NCBI RefSeq assembly: GCF_001421665.1
Contig: NZ_LMKV01000033.1
Location: forward strand, 105,268 to 169,267
Direction of reading: 5' to 3'
Source: Sphingobium sp. Leaf26
GTDB taxonomy: Bacteria > Pseudomonadota > Alphaproteobacteria > Sphingomonadales > Sphingomonadaceae
DNA: 64,000 nt
Under the pieces are notes generated by a model. It was not told where the DNA came from. It was given only the letters and a program-made list of their open reading frames with translations, and did no database searches. Positions 25,839-34,157 of this stretch are shown piece by piece (the first letter of the stretch is position 1; the number at the start of each line of letters is the position of its first letter). The position numbers and the translations under genes are program-made.

Positions 25839-27146
25839 ATGAGTGATCTGTTCGCGGACCAGGATCAGGATATTGCCGATACCGCCCCGCTTGCCGACCG
25901 GTTGCGTCCGCGCACGCTGGCCGATGTCGTAGGGCAGGAACATCTGACCGGACCTGATGGCGCGATCGGGCGCATGGTCGCGGCGGGAAGGCTGTCCTCC
26001 ATCATATTATGGGGACCGCCCGGTACCGGCAAGACGACCACGGCGCGGCTGCTGGCCGATGCGGTGGGCATGCGGTTCGCGCCGATCTCTGCGGTGTTTT
26101 CGGGCGTGGCGGACCTCAAGAAGCTGTTCGCCAGCGCGAAGGAGCATGCCCGGCGCGGCGAGAAGACCTTGCTTTTCGTGGACGAAATCCATCGCTTCAA
26201 TCGGGCGCAGCAGGACGGATTCCTGCCCTTTGTCGAGGATGGCACGGTCACGCTGGTCGGGGCGACCACCGAAAATCCCAGCTTCGAGTTGAACGCGGCG
26301 CTTTTGTCGCGGGCGCAGGTGCTCATCCTGCGCCGGCTGGATGCCGCCGCGCTGGAGCAGTTGCTCGACCGGGCGGAGGCCTTGACCGGGCGGCCGGTGC
26401 CGATCGACGCCGCCGCGCGCGAGGCGCTGGTGGCGAGCGCGGATGGCGACGGGCGCTTCCTGCTCAACCAGGTCGAGACGCTCTATTCGATCGACCTGCC
26501 CCAGCCGCTCGATCCGGCCGGCCTGTCCGCCCTGCTCCACCGGCGGGTCGCGGTGTATGACAAGGATCGGGAGGGGCATTACAACCTCATCTCCGCCCTG
26601 CATAAGTCGTTGCGCGGGTCGGACCCGCAGGCCGCGCTCTATTATCTGGCGCGGATGCTGACGGCGGGGGAAGAGCCGCTCTATGTGCTGCGGCGGCTGG
26701 TACGCTTTGCGACCGAGGATATTGGCCTCGCCGATCCGCAGGCGGTGGTGCAATGCCTGGCGGCGAAGGATGCCTATGATTTCCTGGGGTCGCCGGAGGG
26801 CGAATTGGCGATCGTGCAGGCCTGCCTCTATTGCGCGACCGCGCCCAAGTCGAACGCGGGCTATATGGCGATGAAGGCATCGTTCAAATCGGCGCGCGAT
26901 ACCGGATCGCTGATGCCGCCGATGAACATCGTCAACGCCCCCACCAAGCTGATGAAGCAGGTCGGCTACGGCAAGAATTATCAATATGACCATGATGCGG
27001 CGGAGGGCTTTTCCGGGGCCAATTACTGGCCGGAAGAGATGACTCCGCAGACATTCTATGCGCCGACCGATCGCGGGTTCGAGGCGCGGATCGCCGAACG
27101 GATCGCCCATTGGGACCGGCTGCGGGCGGAGCGCGGGGGGCAGTGA
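25839..27146 (+). CDS. rarA: Replication-associated recombination protein A (MgsA/RarA AAA+ ATPase)
   Basis: RarA is a clamp-loader-like AAA+ ATPase that acts at stalled forks and single-strand gaps. Visible are LADRLRPRTLADVVGQEHL, Walker A LWGPPGTGKTTTARLLA, Walker B LLFVDEIHRFNRAQQD, sensor 1 GATTENPSFELN, and the C-terminal tetramerisation domain including YMAMKASFKSARDTGSLMPP. Its 435 residues are the normal length. No Shine-Dalgarno is seen; only GAAAAAAA separates the repeat arm from the ATG. Its TGA overlaps the GTG of the next gene. Confidence 0.95.
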   Translation: MSDLFADQDQDIADTAPLADRLRPRTLADVVGQEHLTGPDGAIGRMVAAGRLSSIILWGPPGTGKTTTARLLADAVGMRFAPISAVFSGVADLKKLFASAKEHARRGEKTLLFVDEIHRFNRAQQDGFLPFVEDGTVTLVGATTENPSFELNAALLSRAQVLILRRLDAAALEQLLDRAEALTGRPVPIDAAAREALVASADGDGRFLLNQVETLYSIDLPQPLDPAGLSALLHRRVAVYDKDREGHYNLISALHKSLRGSDPQAALYYLARMLTAGEEPLYVLRRLVRFATEDIGLADPQAVVQCLAAKDAYDFLGSPEGELAIVQACLYCATAPKSNAGYMAMKASFKSARDTGSLMPPMNIVNAPTKLMKQVGYGKNYQYDHDAAEGFSGANYWPEEMTPQTFYAPTDRGFEARIAERIAHWDRLRAERGGQ

Positions 27147-28000
27147 CGTCCTGCTTCGCCCGGTTCGTGGCGATCGACTGGTCGGGGGCCAAGGGTTCGC
27201 GGCACAAGGGGATCGCGGTGGCGCTGTGCGAAGGTGGCGATGCCGTGCCGCAACTGGTTGCCGCGCCCGATGGTGTCTGGTCGCGGCAGGCTGTGGCGGA
27301 CTGGCTGGTGGGGACGGCGCGGGATGCGCCGGCCCTGTTCGGCTTCGACTTCAGCTTCGCGCCGCCCTTCGTTGCGCGCGGCGGCTATCTGCCGGGCAAT
27401 GTGGTGCCGCAGGATGGCCCTGCCTTCTGGGCCTATGTCGATGCGATCTGCGACGATTTGGATCTGGGCGCGGCGAGCCTGCTGGAAGTCGCGCATCGCC
27501 GCCATTTCTATTTCGGCAAGGCGGATGGCGTGAAGGCGACCTTCATGCACAACCGGGCCTGCGAAGCGCATTATAATGCGGGTGGCGGCGGCAAGCCGTC
27601 CACCGTCTATGACGCGATCGGTGCGGCGCAGGTGGCCAAGGCCAGCTTTGCGGGCATGCGGCTGCTGCATCATGTGCGGCCCCATGTGCCGGTGTGGCCG
27701 TTCGATCCGATACCGGTCGCGGGATCGCTGGTCGTGGAAATCTATACCAGCATCGCCGCCCGCGCGGCCGGGCGGCCCAAGAGGCGGACGAAGATGCGCG
27801 ATTTGGTGGCGCTGAACGACGCGCTGGTGACGCTGGGATCGCGACCGCATGCCGGCGTTATGCCCGACGATCATGGCGCGGATGCGATCGTGACCGCCGC
27901 CTGGATGCGACGGGCGGCGTTGCAGCCGGACCTTTGGGCGCCACCAGCCCTGACGCCGCAAATAGCGCGCACTGAGGGCTGGACCTTTGGCGTGAACTGA
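27143..28000 (+). CDS. RNase H-fold protein, DUF429-like
   Basis: The 285-residue protein begins FVAIDWSGAKGSRHKGIAVA, the first strands of an actin/RNase H-like fold with a leading acidic residue. Further conserved acidic positions are in VVEIYTS and DDHGADAIVTAAWM, as in DUF429-type predicted nucleases. No biochemical activity can be claimed. The start is GTG 27143, overlapping the rarA stop (GTGA), so the two proteins are made from one message. That coupling suggests a DNA-repair connection but does not prove it. Confidence 0.72.
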   Translation: MTSCFARFVAIDWSGAKGSRHKGIAVALCEGGDAVPQLVAAPDGVWSRQAVADWLVGTARDAPALFGFDFSFAPPFVARGGYLPGNVVPQDGPAFWAYVDAICDDLDLGAASLLEVAHRRHFYFGKADGVKATFMHNRACEAHYNAGGGGKPSTVYDAIGAAQVAKASFAGMRLLHHVRPHVPVWPFDPIPVAGSLVVEIYTSIAARAAGRPKRRTKMRDLVALNDALVTLGSRPHAGVMPDDHGADAIVTAAWMRRAALQPDLWAPPALTPQIARTEGWTFGVN

Positions 28001-28029
28001 TAGTAAGGGCGTCGAACCCGAAATGGCGG

Positions 28030-28104
<75 letters not shown>

Positions 28105-28384
28105 TTATTGAAGTGGCATCTCCTGCCGCGCCAATGCGATGACCTCGGCGATTCTGCATTTCCGCGCGAATATCCCCGGCTCTGCCCTCGACCTTTAATA
28201 CTCTGCAACCGACACGGAGCGGCGGTCGGTTCGCCCCTCCCCACGTCTTCCTATCCGCGCAGCCCCATGTTTTGCGGGCTTAGATTCAGCGCCCGTTTCG
28301 CGGCTGGAGCCGCTCCCATGCCCAGAATTCATGTGCCGCCAGCCGGTGCCGAAGCGACGCTCATGCCGGATCAGAGACTTTGAT

Positions 28385-29191
28385 TTACGCCAGCAAATTC
28401 GCGAACGGCGTTCCGAACAGGGCGACAGTGCCATCCAGGTCGGGCGATCCATGCTTTTGATCGGGATTGTCGTACAGGATCGTGGTTATGTCCGGCGCGT
28501 AGGGGCGCTGTTCACCCACGGATTTCAGGAAAGGCAGGAAATGCCTACGATAATGCCGCCCATCGCTCAGATTTTGTGCGTAGATCAACTGGCCTCCGTT
28601 AGTCCCCCGCTGTTTCAACGCTTCTGATACCGATATGACGGGCAGGTCTGCTTCGCCAAGCTCCCCACCGCTGGCATAATGCGCCAGAGCCTTTTCGCAG
28701 TCATATTCCGGAGAGAGCCGGACATCGGTTTGCGGGTTGATGACGAACGCCAGGGACGCATGCCCCTTCAGCAACGACTGAATGGCCGCGAAGCCGCCTC
28801 CGGAAGAACCAAGGACTATACGTTTTGCGCCAGGTGCCACCTGATCGATCATGGCGTCGGCCTGCCGCCACAGATCGGCAAGGCCCCAATTTCCGCGAAT
28901 ACCCAGATACCAGGCCAATCGGAGGTTGCTGACATTGTTGGCTTCGGGATCGTTCAGCACGAAGGTAGGGTGACGCAGCCGTTCGGCCCACGTCCAACGG
29001 TTGAAGATCTTACCGCCGGTTTCGAAGGTCCGATGCACGTTCCGGCCGTTGAACATCACGATCACGGCACTTTTATCCGGACCGTCGCGAAAGAACCAGT
29101 TGTCGAACTGGCCAACACCGCTTTCCAGCAGCGCGTCCGTCGAATCCCTCGTCGGTATCCGTTTCGGATTGGTCAAATCCTTCGCCATCAT
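28385..29191 (-). CDS. Probable alpha/beta-hydrolase-fold protein, unknown substrate
   Basis: The 268-residue protein carries a nucleophile-elbow-like motif RIVLGSSGGGFAAIQSLL (GxSxG) at about residues 124-141 and a late DQKHGSP that could supply the His. There is no signal peptide. The N-terminal half (NWFFRDGPDKSAVIVMFNGR, YLGIRGNWGLADLW) resembles polysaccharide-locus hydrolases of unknown role, but the match is by impression only. It stands alone between tRNA-Thr and the leucine operon. Two tandem ATGs (29191, 29188) follow AGGGGGT. Confidence 0.6.
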   Translation of the reverse strand: MMAKDLTNPKRIPTRDSTDALLESGVGQFDNWFFRDGPDKSAVIVMFNGRNVHRTFETGGKIFNRWTWAERLRHPTFVLNDPEANNVSNLRLAWYLGIRGNWGLADLWRQADAMIDQVAPGAKRIVLGSSGGGFAAIQSLLKGHASLAFVINPQTDVRLSPEYDCEKALAHYASGGELGEADLPVISVSEALKQRGTNGGQLIYAQNLSDGRHYRRHFLPFLKSVGEQRPYAPDITTILYDNPDQKHGSPDLDGTVALFGTPFANLLA

Positions 29192-29221
29192 ACCCCCTTT
29201 TTCGATCAGACGCAGGGTTCT

Positions 29222-29389
29222 CTAACCAGAGATGCCAAATAAAAGAAGAGGGTATGTGACGGCCAGAACAGCGATAGCATCGCTTGGACCAGACGGCGCG
29301 TCGGCCATTTGCAGCGGCGGTTCCCATACTGTCTGCTTTCCCCGGTTCGGCAGCGTTCCTCTCGTCCCCACATAAGCCACGCTGGCCAT
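29222..29389 (-). CDS. Possible 55-residue ORF with hydrophobic end
   Basis: A minus-strand frame begins MASVAYVGTRGTLPNRGKQT and ends with a hydrophobic stretch VLAVTYPLLLFGISG. It fills the gap between the hydrolase and the CitE-like gene. GGGGGAA lies upstream but further than usual (about 11 bases). It may be chance in a GC-rich sequence. Confidence 0.25.
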   Translation of the reverse strand: MASVAYVGTRGTLPNRGKQTVWEPPLQMADAPSGPSDAIAVLAVTYPLLLFGISG

Positions 29390-29420
29390 CAGGCATCATT
29401 TCCCCCATGGGATAGAAGAA

Positions 29421-30254
29421 TCAGGCGTCGATATCCGCCCGCGCCAGCAGTTTGCGCGCCTGAGTAAGGTGCGGGGCGTCGATCATCTTGCCGTCCAGCA
29501 TCAGGACGCCTGCGCCGGGCGATCGGGCAAAGGCCGCCACGATCGCGCGGGCCTGTGCGACCTGATCCGCCGTGGGTGTGAAGGCCGCGTTGATGATCGG
29601 CACCTGCGCGGGATGGAGCGCCATCATGCCGGTGAAACCGTCAAATGCGCCGCGTGCAGCATAGGCGGCAAGGCCCGCCTCGTCCCGGATGGCGGGATAG
29701 ACCGTCTCGATCGCTGCGACGCCAGCGGCATGAGCGCCGAACAGGGTCATGGCGCGGACCATCTCATAGGGCGCTGTATAGCGGCCATCGGCATGGCGAC
29801 TGCCGGCAGCGCCGATCGCGGCAGGCAAATCCTCCGCGCCCCAGGTCAGGCCGCAAAGCCGGTCGGCGACCGCGCCATAGCTGCCCAGTTGGAAGACGGC
29901 CTGTGGCGTTTCGGTCGCGATCGGCAGGATCGTCATGGCGGGCGACAGGCGATCGGCGAGCAGGGCGACGGTGGCGGCGCCTTCGCATTTCGGCAGGACG
30001 ATGCCGTCTGCACCGATCGCCGCTTCAAGATCGGCATCCAGTTGGCCACCGTCGACAGGATTGATGCGCACGAACCGGCTGACCGGTGCCGAGCCTGACA
30101 GATAATCTGCAACGGCCGCCCGTGCGCGCGTCTTGGCATCCGGCGCGACACTGTCCTCCAGATCGAGGATGATGGCGTCCGCGCCGCTGGCCGCTGCCTT
30201 GGCGAACCGCTCCGGCCGGTCGCCCGGCACGAAGAGCAACGAACGCAGCCTCAT
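29421..30254 (-). CDS. HpcH/HpaI-aldolase-type CoA ester lyase (CitE-like)
   Basis: The 277-residue TIM-barrel protein belongs with citrate lyase beta/malyl-CoA lyase enzymes that cleave 3-hydroxyacyl-CoA esters. Conserved elements are LRSLLFVPGDRPERFAKA, the Mg-binding Glu and Asp in ATETPQAVFQ and LTWGAEDLPAAIG, and the substrate Arg in RFVRINP. MRLRSLL at 30254 is the natural start and overlaps the MaoC stop by four bases. It is the last gene of the leucine operon. Candidate substrates are citramalyl-CoA, beta-methylmalyl-CoA or 3-hydroxy-3-methylglutaryl-CoA; none can be chosen from sequence. Confidence 0.87.
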   Translation of the reverse strand: MRLRSLLFVPGDRPERFAKAAASGADAIILDLEDSVAPDAKTRARAAVADYLSGSAPVSRFVRINPVDGGQLDADLEAAIGADGIVLPKCEGAATVALLADRLSPAMTILPIATETPQAVFQLGSYGAVADRLCGLTWGAEDLPAAIGAAGSRHADGRYTAPYEMVRAMTLFGAHAAGVAAIETVYPAIRDEAGLAAYAARGAFDGFTGMMALHPAQVPIINAAFTPTADQVAQARAIVAAFARSPGAGVLMLDGKMIDAPHLTQARKLLARADIDA

Positions 30255-30703
30255 GCCGGTCGCCGCTGCAACAGGGCAGTGCGCAGGCACTGGCACACGA
30301 TCTCATGCCGCTGGTTGATGAGTGCGTGACGGAAGGTAACGAGGCCGGCGGTCGGCCGCGATTTGCTGTCGCGCAGTTCCACCACCTCGCTGGTTGCGCG
30401 CATCGTATCGCCGATGAAGACGGGCTTTGGCATGACCAATTTGTCATAGCCCAGATTGGCGACCAGCGTGCCCAGCGTCGTTTCGCCGACCGACAGGCCG
30501 ATCATCAGCGAGAAGGTGAAGGTGCCGTTGACGAGGATCTGCCCGAACTCGCTCGCCCGCGCCGCCTCCGCATCGATGTGCAACGGCTGCGGATTATGAG
30601 TCATCGTGGAGAAAAGGAGATTGTCCGTCTCCGTCACGGTCCGACGGATCGGGTGCTCGATCCGGTCGCCGACCTGCCATTCGTCATAATGACGGCCGCT
30701 CAT
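30251..30703 (-). CDS. MaoC-family (hotdog) enoyl-CoA hydratase
   Basis: The 150-residue hotdog enzyme has the hydratase-2 region with DNLLFSTMTHNPQPLHID (catalytic Asp/His area) and FGQILVNGTFTFSLMIGLSV. Such enzymes add water to 2-enoyl-CoA. It resembles the mesaconyl-CoA hydratase-like group more than long-chain R-hydratases. Its ATG overlaps the carboxylase alpha stop by four bases (ATGA). Within this operon it could hydrate 3-methylglutaconyl-CoA, the product of the preceding carboxylase, a step usually done by a crotonase. Confidence 0.85.
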   Translation of the reverse strand: MSGRHYDEWQVGDRIEHPIRRTVTETDNLLFSTMTHNPQPLHIDAEAARASEFGQILVNGTFTFSLMIGLSVGETTLGTLVANLGYDKLVMPKPVFIGDTMRATSEVVELRDSKSRPTAGLVTFRHALINQRHEIVCQCLRTALLQRRPA

Positions 30704-32556
30704 GCAGTTTCCTCCGCTACGATCCGCACCAGCAACGTGCCTTCCTGTACCTGCGCGCCCTGCGCGTGCGGCATGGCCTCCACCGTTCCGTCAAAGGGCG
30801 CTGTCAGGCCATGCTCCATCTTCATCGCTTCCAGCGTGATCAGTTTCTGCCCCTTCGTCACCCTGTCGCCCTGCGCCACGGCGACCGCGATGACGCGGCC
30901 AGGCATCGGGGCGAGGATCGCGCCGTCGCCCGCCGCCGCCGCGCCACCCGATGCCGCACGCCAGGGCGTGACCTGCCAGCTTCGCCCATGTTCGGTCACG
31001 AGTGTCCGAGCCTGCGGGACTTCGACAAGGGTCATGTTGCCGGCGCCGATCGTCACATCGACAGGCTGGCCATCGACCAGCACGCGCCCGCTGCGTTGCC
31101 GTGCGCCGTTGAGGCGAAAGCCAGCCAGCGCGCCCGCGCCGCCGATGGCAGCGCTTGCCTTCGTCAGTGCCGCATCGCTCGGCAAAGTGGCAGGCATCAG
31201 CGCCTCCCCTTCCCGCGCGATCAGGCCGGTATCGACCTGCCCCGCTGCGAAATCCGGGTGGGCCAGCGCCTTGACCAGAAAGCCGGCATTGGTGCGCAGC
31301 GGCCAGACCACCGAGCGATCCAGCGCCCCGGCCAATGCCGTGCGCGCGCCATCGCGCGTGTCGCCATGGGCGATCAGTTTGGCGATCATGGGATCATAAT
31401 AAGGCGAGATGGTCGCGCCCTGCACCACGCCGGTATCCACGCGCACGCTGTCCCCCAGGTCGAAGGCGTCCAGCCGGCCGATCGAGGGGAGGAAGCCCTT
31501 GGCCGGGTCTTCGGCATAGAGGCGCGCTTCCATCGCCCAGCCGGTGATGGCGAGTTCATCCTGACGACGCGGCAGCGGTTCGCCTGACGCCACCTGCAAC
31601 TGCCATTCGACCAGATCCTGACCGGTGATCGCTTCGGTCACCGGATGTTCGACCTGCAACCGCGTGTTCATTTCCATGAACCAGATGCGGTCGGCGCGCA
31701 GCCCTTCGGAAGCGTCGGCAATGAACTCGATCGTGCCGGCGCCGACATAGTCGACCGCCTTGCCCGCGCGAACGGCGGCGGCGCATAATGCCTCGCGCGT
31801 CTGCGCATCCATGCCGGGCGCGGGCGCTTCCTCGATCACCTTCTGATGGCGGCGCTGGAGCGAACAGTCGCGTTCGAACAGATGGACGATATTGCCGTGC
31901 TTATCGCCGAATATCTGCACCTCGATATGGCGGGGGCGCTGGATATATTTTTCGATCAGCACATGGGCATTGCCGAAAGAGGACGCCGCCTCGCGCTGGC
32001 AGGACAGCAGCGCATCGGCGAAGTCGGACGGCTGCTCGACCAGACGCATTCCCTTGCCGCCGCCGCCGGCGACCGCCTTGATGAGGACGGGATATCCGAT
32101 CTGCGCAGCCTGTTCCGCCAGATGACCGACATCCTGATTGTCGCCCAGATAGCCCGGCGTCACCGGCACGCCGGCATCGGCCATCAGCGCTTTGGCTGCG
32201 TCCTTCAGGCCCATGGCGGTGATGCTGGAAGGATCGGGGCCTACCCAGATCAGGCCCGCGTCGATGACCGCCTGCGCAAAATCCGCATTTTCGGACAGGA
32301 AGCCATAGCCCGGATGGATCGCCTCCGCCCCGGTTTCCAGCGCGGCGGCGATGATCCGGTCACCCAGCAGATAGCTTTCGCGCACCGGTGCTGCACCGAT
32401 ATGCACGGCCTGATCCGCCAGCGCGACATGCAGTGCCTGCGCATCCGCATCGGAATAGACCGCGATGGTGCGGATGCCGAGCCGCCGCGCGGTGCGAATG
32501 ACGCGGCAGGCGATCTCGCCGCGATTGGCGATGAGAAGGGATTGGATCATGGGCAT
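30700..32556 (-). CDS. mccA: Methylcrotonyl-CoA carboxylase alpha subunit (biotin carboxylase + BCCP)
   Basis: The ~618-residue subunit carboxylates its own biotin with ATP and bicarbonate. It has the biotin-carboxylase start SLLIANRGEIACRVIRTARR, the ATP-grasp glycine loop KAVAGGGGKGMRLV, EMNTRLQVEHPVTE, and a C-terminal biotinyl domain with LEAMKMEHGL. Neighbours (ivd, beta subunit) point to 3-methylcrotonyl-CoA rather than acetyl- or propionyl-CoA. The ATG at 32556 overlaps the beta-subunit stop (TGATG); 32550 (MIQSLLIANRG) is equally reasonable. Confidence 0.92.
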   Translation of the reverse strand: MPMIQSLLIANRGEIACRVIRTARRLGIRTIAVYSDADAQALHVALADQAVHIGAAPVRESYLLGDRIIAAALETGAEAIHPGYGFLSENADFAQAVIDAGLIWVGPDPSSITAMGLKDAAKALMADAGVPVTPGYLGDNQDVGHLAEQAAQIGYPVLIKAVAGGGGKGMRLVEQPSDFADALLSCQREAASSFGNAHVLIEKYIQRPRHIEVQIFGDKHGNIVHLFERDCSLQRRHQKVIEEAPAPGMDAQTREALCAAAVRAGKAVDYVGAGTIEFIADASEGLRADRIWFMEMNTRLQVEHPVTEAITGQDLVEWQLQVASGEPLPRRQDELAITGWAMEARLYAEDPAKGFLPSIGRLDAFDLGDSVRVDTGVVQGATISPYYDPMIAKLIAHGDTRDGARTALAGALDRSVVWPLRTNAGFLVKALAHPDFAAGQVDTGLIAREGEALMPATLPSDAALTKASAAIGGAGALAGFRLNGARQRSGRVLVDGQPVDVTIGAGNMTLVEVPQARTLVTEHGRSWQVTPWRAASGGAAAAGDGAILAPMPGRVIAVAVAQGDRVTKGQKLITLEAMKMEHGLTAPFDGTVEAMPHAQGAQVQEGTLLVRIVAEETA

Positions 32557-34157
32557 CACATCCGGAACACGCCGAACGACGGGCGTTCGGGAATGGAGGC
32601 GTTGAGGGCGGCGGCGAAGGCCAGGCCGAGGACGTTGCGGGTCTGGGCGGGGTCGATGATGCCATCGTCCCACAGCCGGGCCGAAGCGTACCAGGGATTG
32701 CCCTCTTCCTCATATTTCTGGCGGATCGGTGTTTTGAAGGCCTCCGCCTGCTCGGGAGTCCAGCTTTTGGCATCGCGATGCACGGTGGCCAGCACCGACG
32801 CGGCCTGTTCGCCGCCCATCACCGAAATGCGGCTGTTGGGCCAGGTGAAGAGGAAGCGCGGCTGATAGGCGCGGCCGCACATGCCGTAATTGCCCGCGCC
32901 GAAACTGCCGCCGATCAGCACGGTGATCTTCGGCACGCTGGCGGTGGCGACGGCCGTCACCAGCTTGGCGCCATTTTTGGCGATGCCCTCTGCCTCATAT
33001 TTGCCGCCGACCATGAAGCCGGAGATATTCTGGAGGAAGAGCAACGGGATTTTCCGCTGGCAGGCGAGTTCGATGAAATGCGCGCCCTTGACCGCACTTT
33101 CGCTGAACAGGACGCCGTTGTTCGCGAGAATCGCGACCGGCATGCCCCAGATATGGGCAAAGCCGCAGACGAGCGTGGTGCCATAGAGTGCCTTGAACTC
33201 GTGAAAGGCGCTGCCGTCCACGATCCGCGCGATCACTTCACGCACATCATAGGGCGCACGGACGTCCTGCGGGATGATGCCGTAGAGTTCGGCCGGGTCA
33301 TATTTCGGGGGTACAGCGTCTTGCAGATTGACCGGCGGCATGCCCTGCGGCGCGAGGGTGGCGATGATATCGCGCACGATACTGAGCGCGTGATCGTCAC
33401 TGTCGGCGACATGATCGACCACGCCCGACTTGCGGCCATGGAGGTCGCCGCCGCCCAGATCCTCGGCGCTGATGACCTCCCCCGTGGCGGCCTGCACCAG
33501 GGGCGGGCCGGCAAGGAAAATGGTGCCCTGATTGCGGACGATCACCGTTTCGTCCGACATGGCCGGGACATAGGCGCCGCCGGCGGTGCAACTGCCCATG
33601 ACGCAGGCGATCTGCGGGATGCCGCGCGCGGACATTTGCGCCTGATTGTAGAAGATGCGGCCGAAATGGTCGCGATCGGGGAAGACTTCCGCCTGATGCG
33701 GCAGGTTCGCGCCGCCGCTGTCGACCAGATAGATGCAGGGCAGGTTGTTTTCGAGCGCGATTTCCTGCGCGCGCAGATGCTTCTTCACCGTCAGCGGGAA
33801 ATAGGTGCCCCCCTTCACCGTGGCGTCATTGGCGGCGATCATCACCTGACGGCCATGGACGCGGCCGATGCCGGCGACGATGCCCGCGCCGGCAACATCG
33901 CCGCCATAAAGGCCGTTGGCGGCAAGCTGGCCGATTTCGAGGAAGGGGCTGCCGGCGTCGAGCAGATTTTCGACCCGTTCGCGCGGCAGCAGCTTGCCCC
34001 GGCCGACGTGGCGTTCGCGCGCGACTTCTCCACCGCCCAGCGCGGCGGCGGCGACATCGGCGCGCAACTGATCGGCCAGCGCGCGGTTATGCGCAGCGTT
34101 GGCGCGGAACGCCTCGCTATCGCGGGAAAGGGCGCTGTCGAGGACCGGGCCGGTCAC
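32556..34157 (-). CDS. mccB: Methylcrotonyl-CoA carboxylase beta subunit (carboxyltransferase)
   Basis: The 533-residue subunit moves the carboxyl group from biotin to 3-methylcrotonyl-CoA. It shows the crotonase-fold carboxyltransferase blocks RERVENLLDAGSPFLEIG, IYLVDSGGANLPHQAEVFPD and MGSCTAGGAYVPAMSDE, and the C-terminal GGSFGAGNYGMCGRAYQPRF. These match MCC beta better than propionyl-CoA carboxylase beta. Start overlaps the ivd stop by four bases. With mccA it forms the biotin-dependent second step of leucine breakdown. Confidence 0.93.
   Translation of the reverse strand: MTGPVLDSALSRDSEAFRANAAHNRALADQLRADVAAAALGGGEVARERHVGRGKLLPRERVENLLDAGSPFLEIGQLAANGLYGGDVAGAGIVAGIGRVHGRQVMIAANDATVKGGTYFPLTVKKHLRAQEIALENNLPCIYLVDSGGANLPHQAEVFPDRDHFGRIFYNQAQMSARGIPQIACVMGSCTAGGAYVPAMSDETVIVRNQGTIFLAGPPLVQAATGEVISAEDLGGGDLHGRKSGVVDHVADSDDHALSIVRDIIATLAPQGMPPVNLQDAVPPKYDPAELYGIIPQDVRAPYDVREVIARIVDGSAFHEFKALYGTTLVCGFAHIWGMPVAILANNGVLFSESAVKGAHFIELACQRKIPLLFLQNISGFMVGGKYEAEGIAKNGAKLVTAVATASVPKITVLIGGSFGAGNYGMCGRAYQPRFLFTWPNSRISVMGGEQAASVLATVHRDAKSWTPEQAEAFKTPIRQKYEEEGNPWYASARLWDDGIIDPAQTRNVLGLAFAAALNASIPERPSFGVFRM

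Noticed and set aside
28108..28383. 91-codon plus-strand frame after tRNA-Thr
   Set aside because: Low-complexity Pro/Arg/Cys-rich translation, no ribosome site, and only the tail of the gap before a convergent gene.
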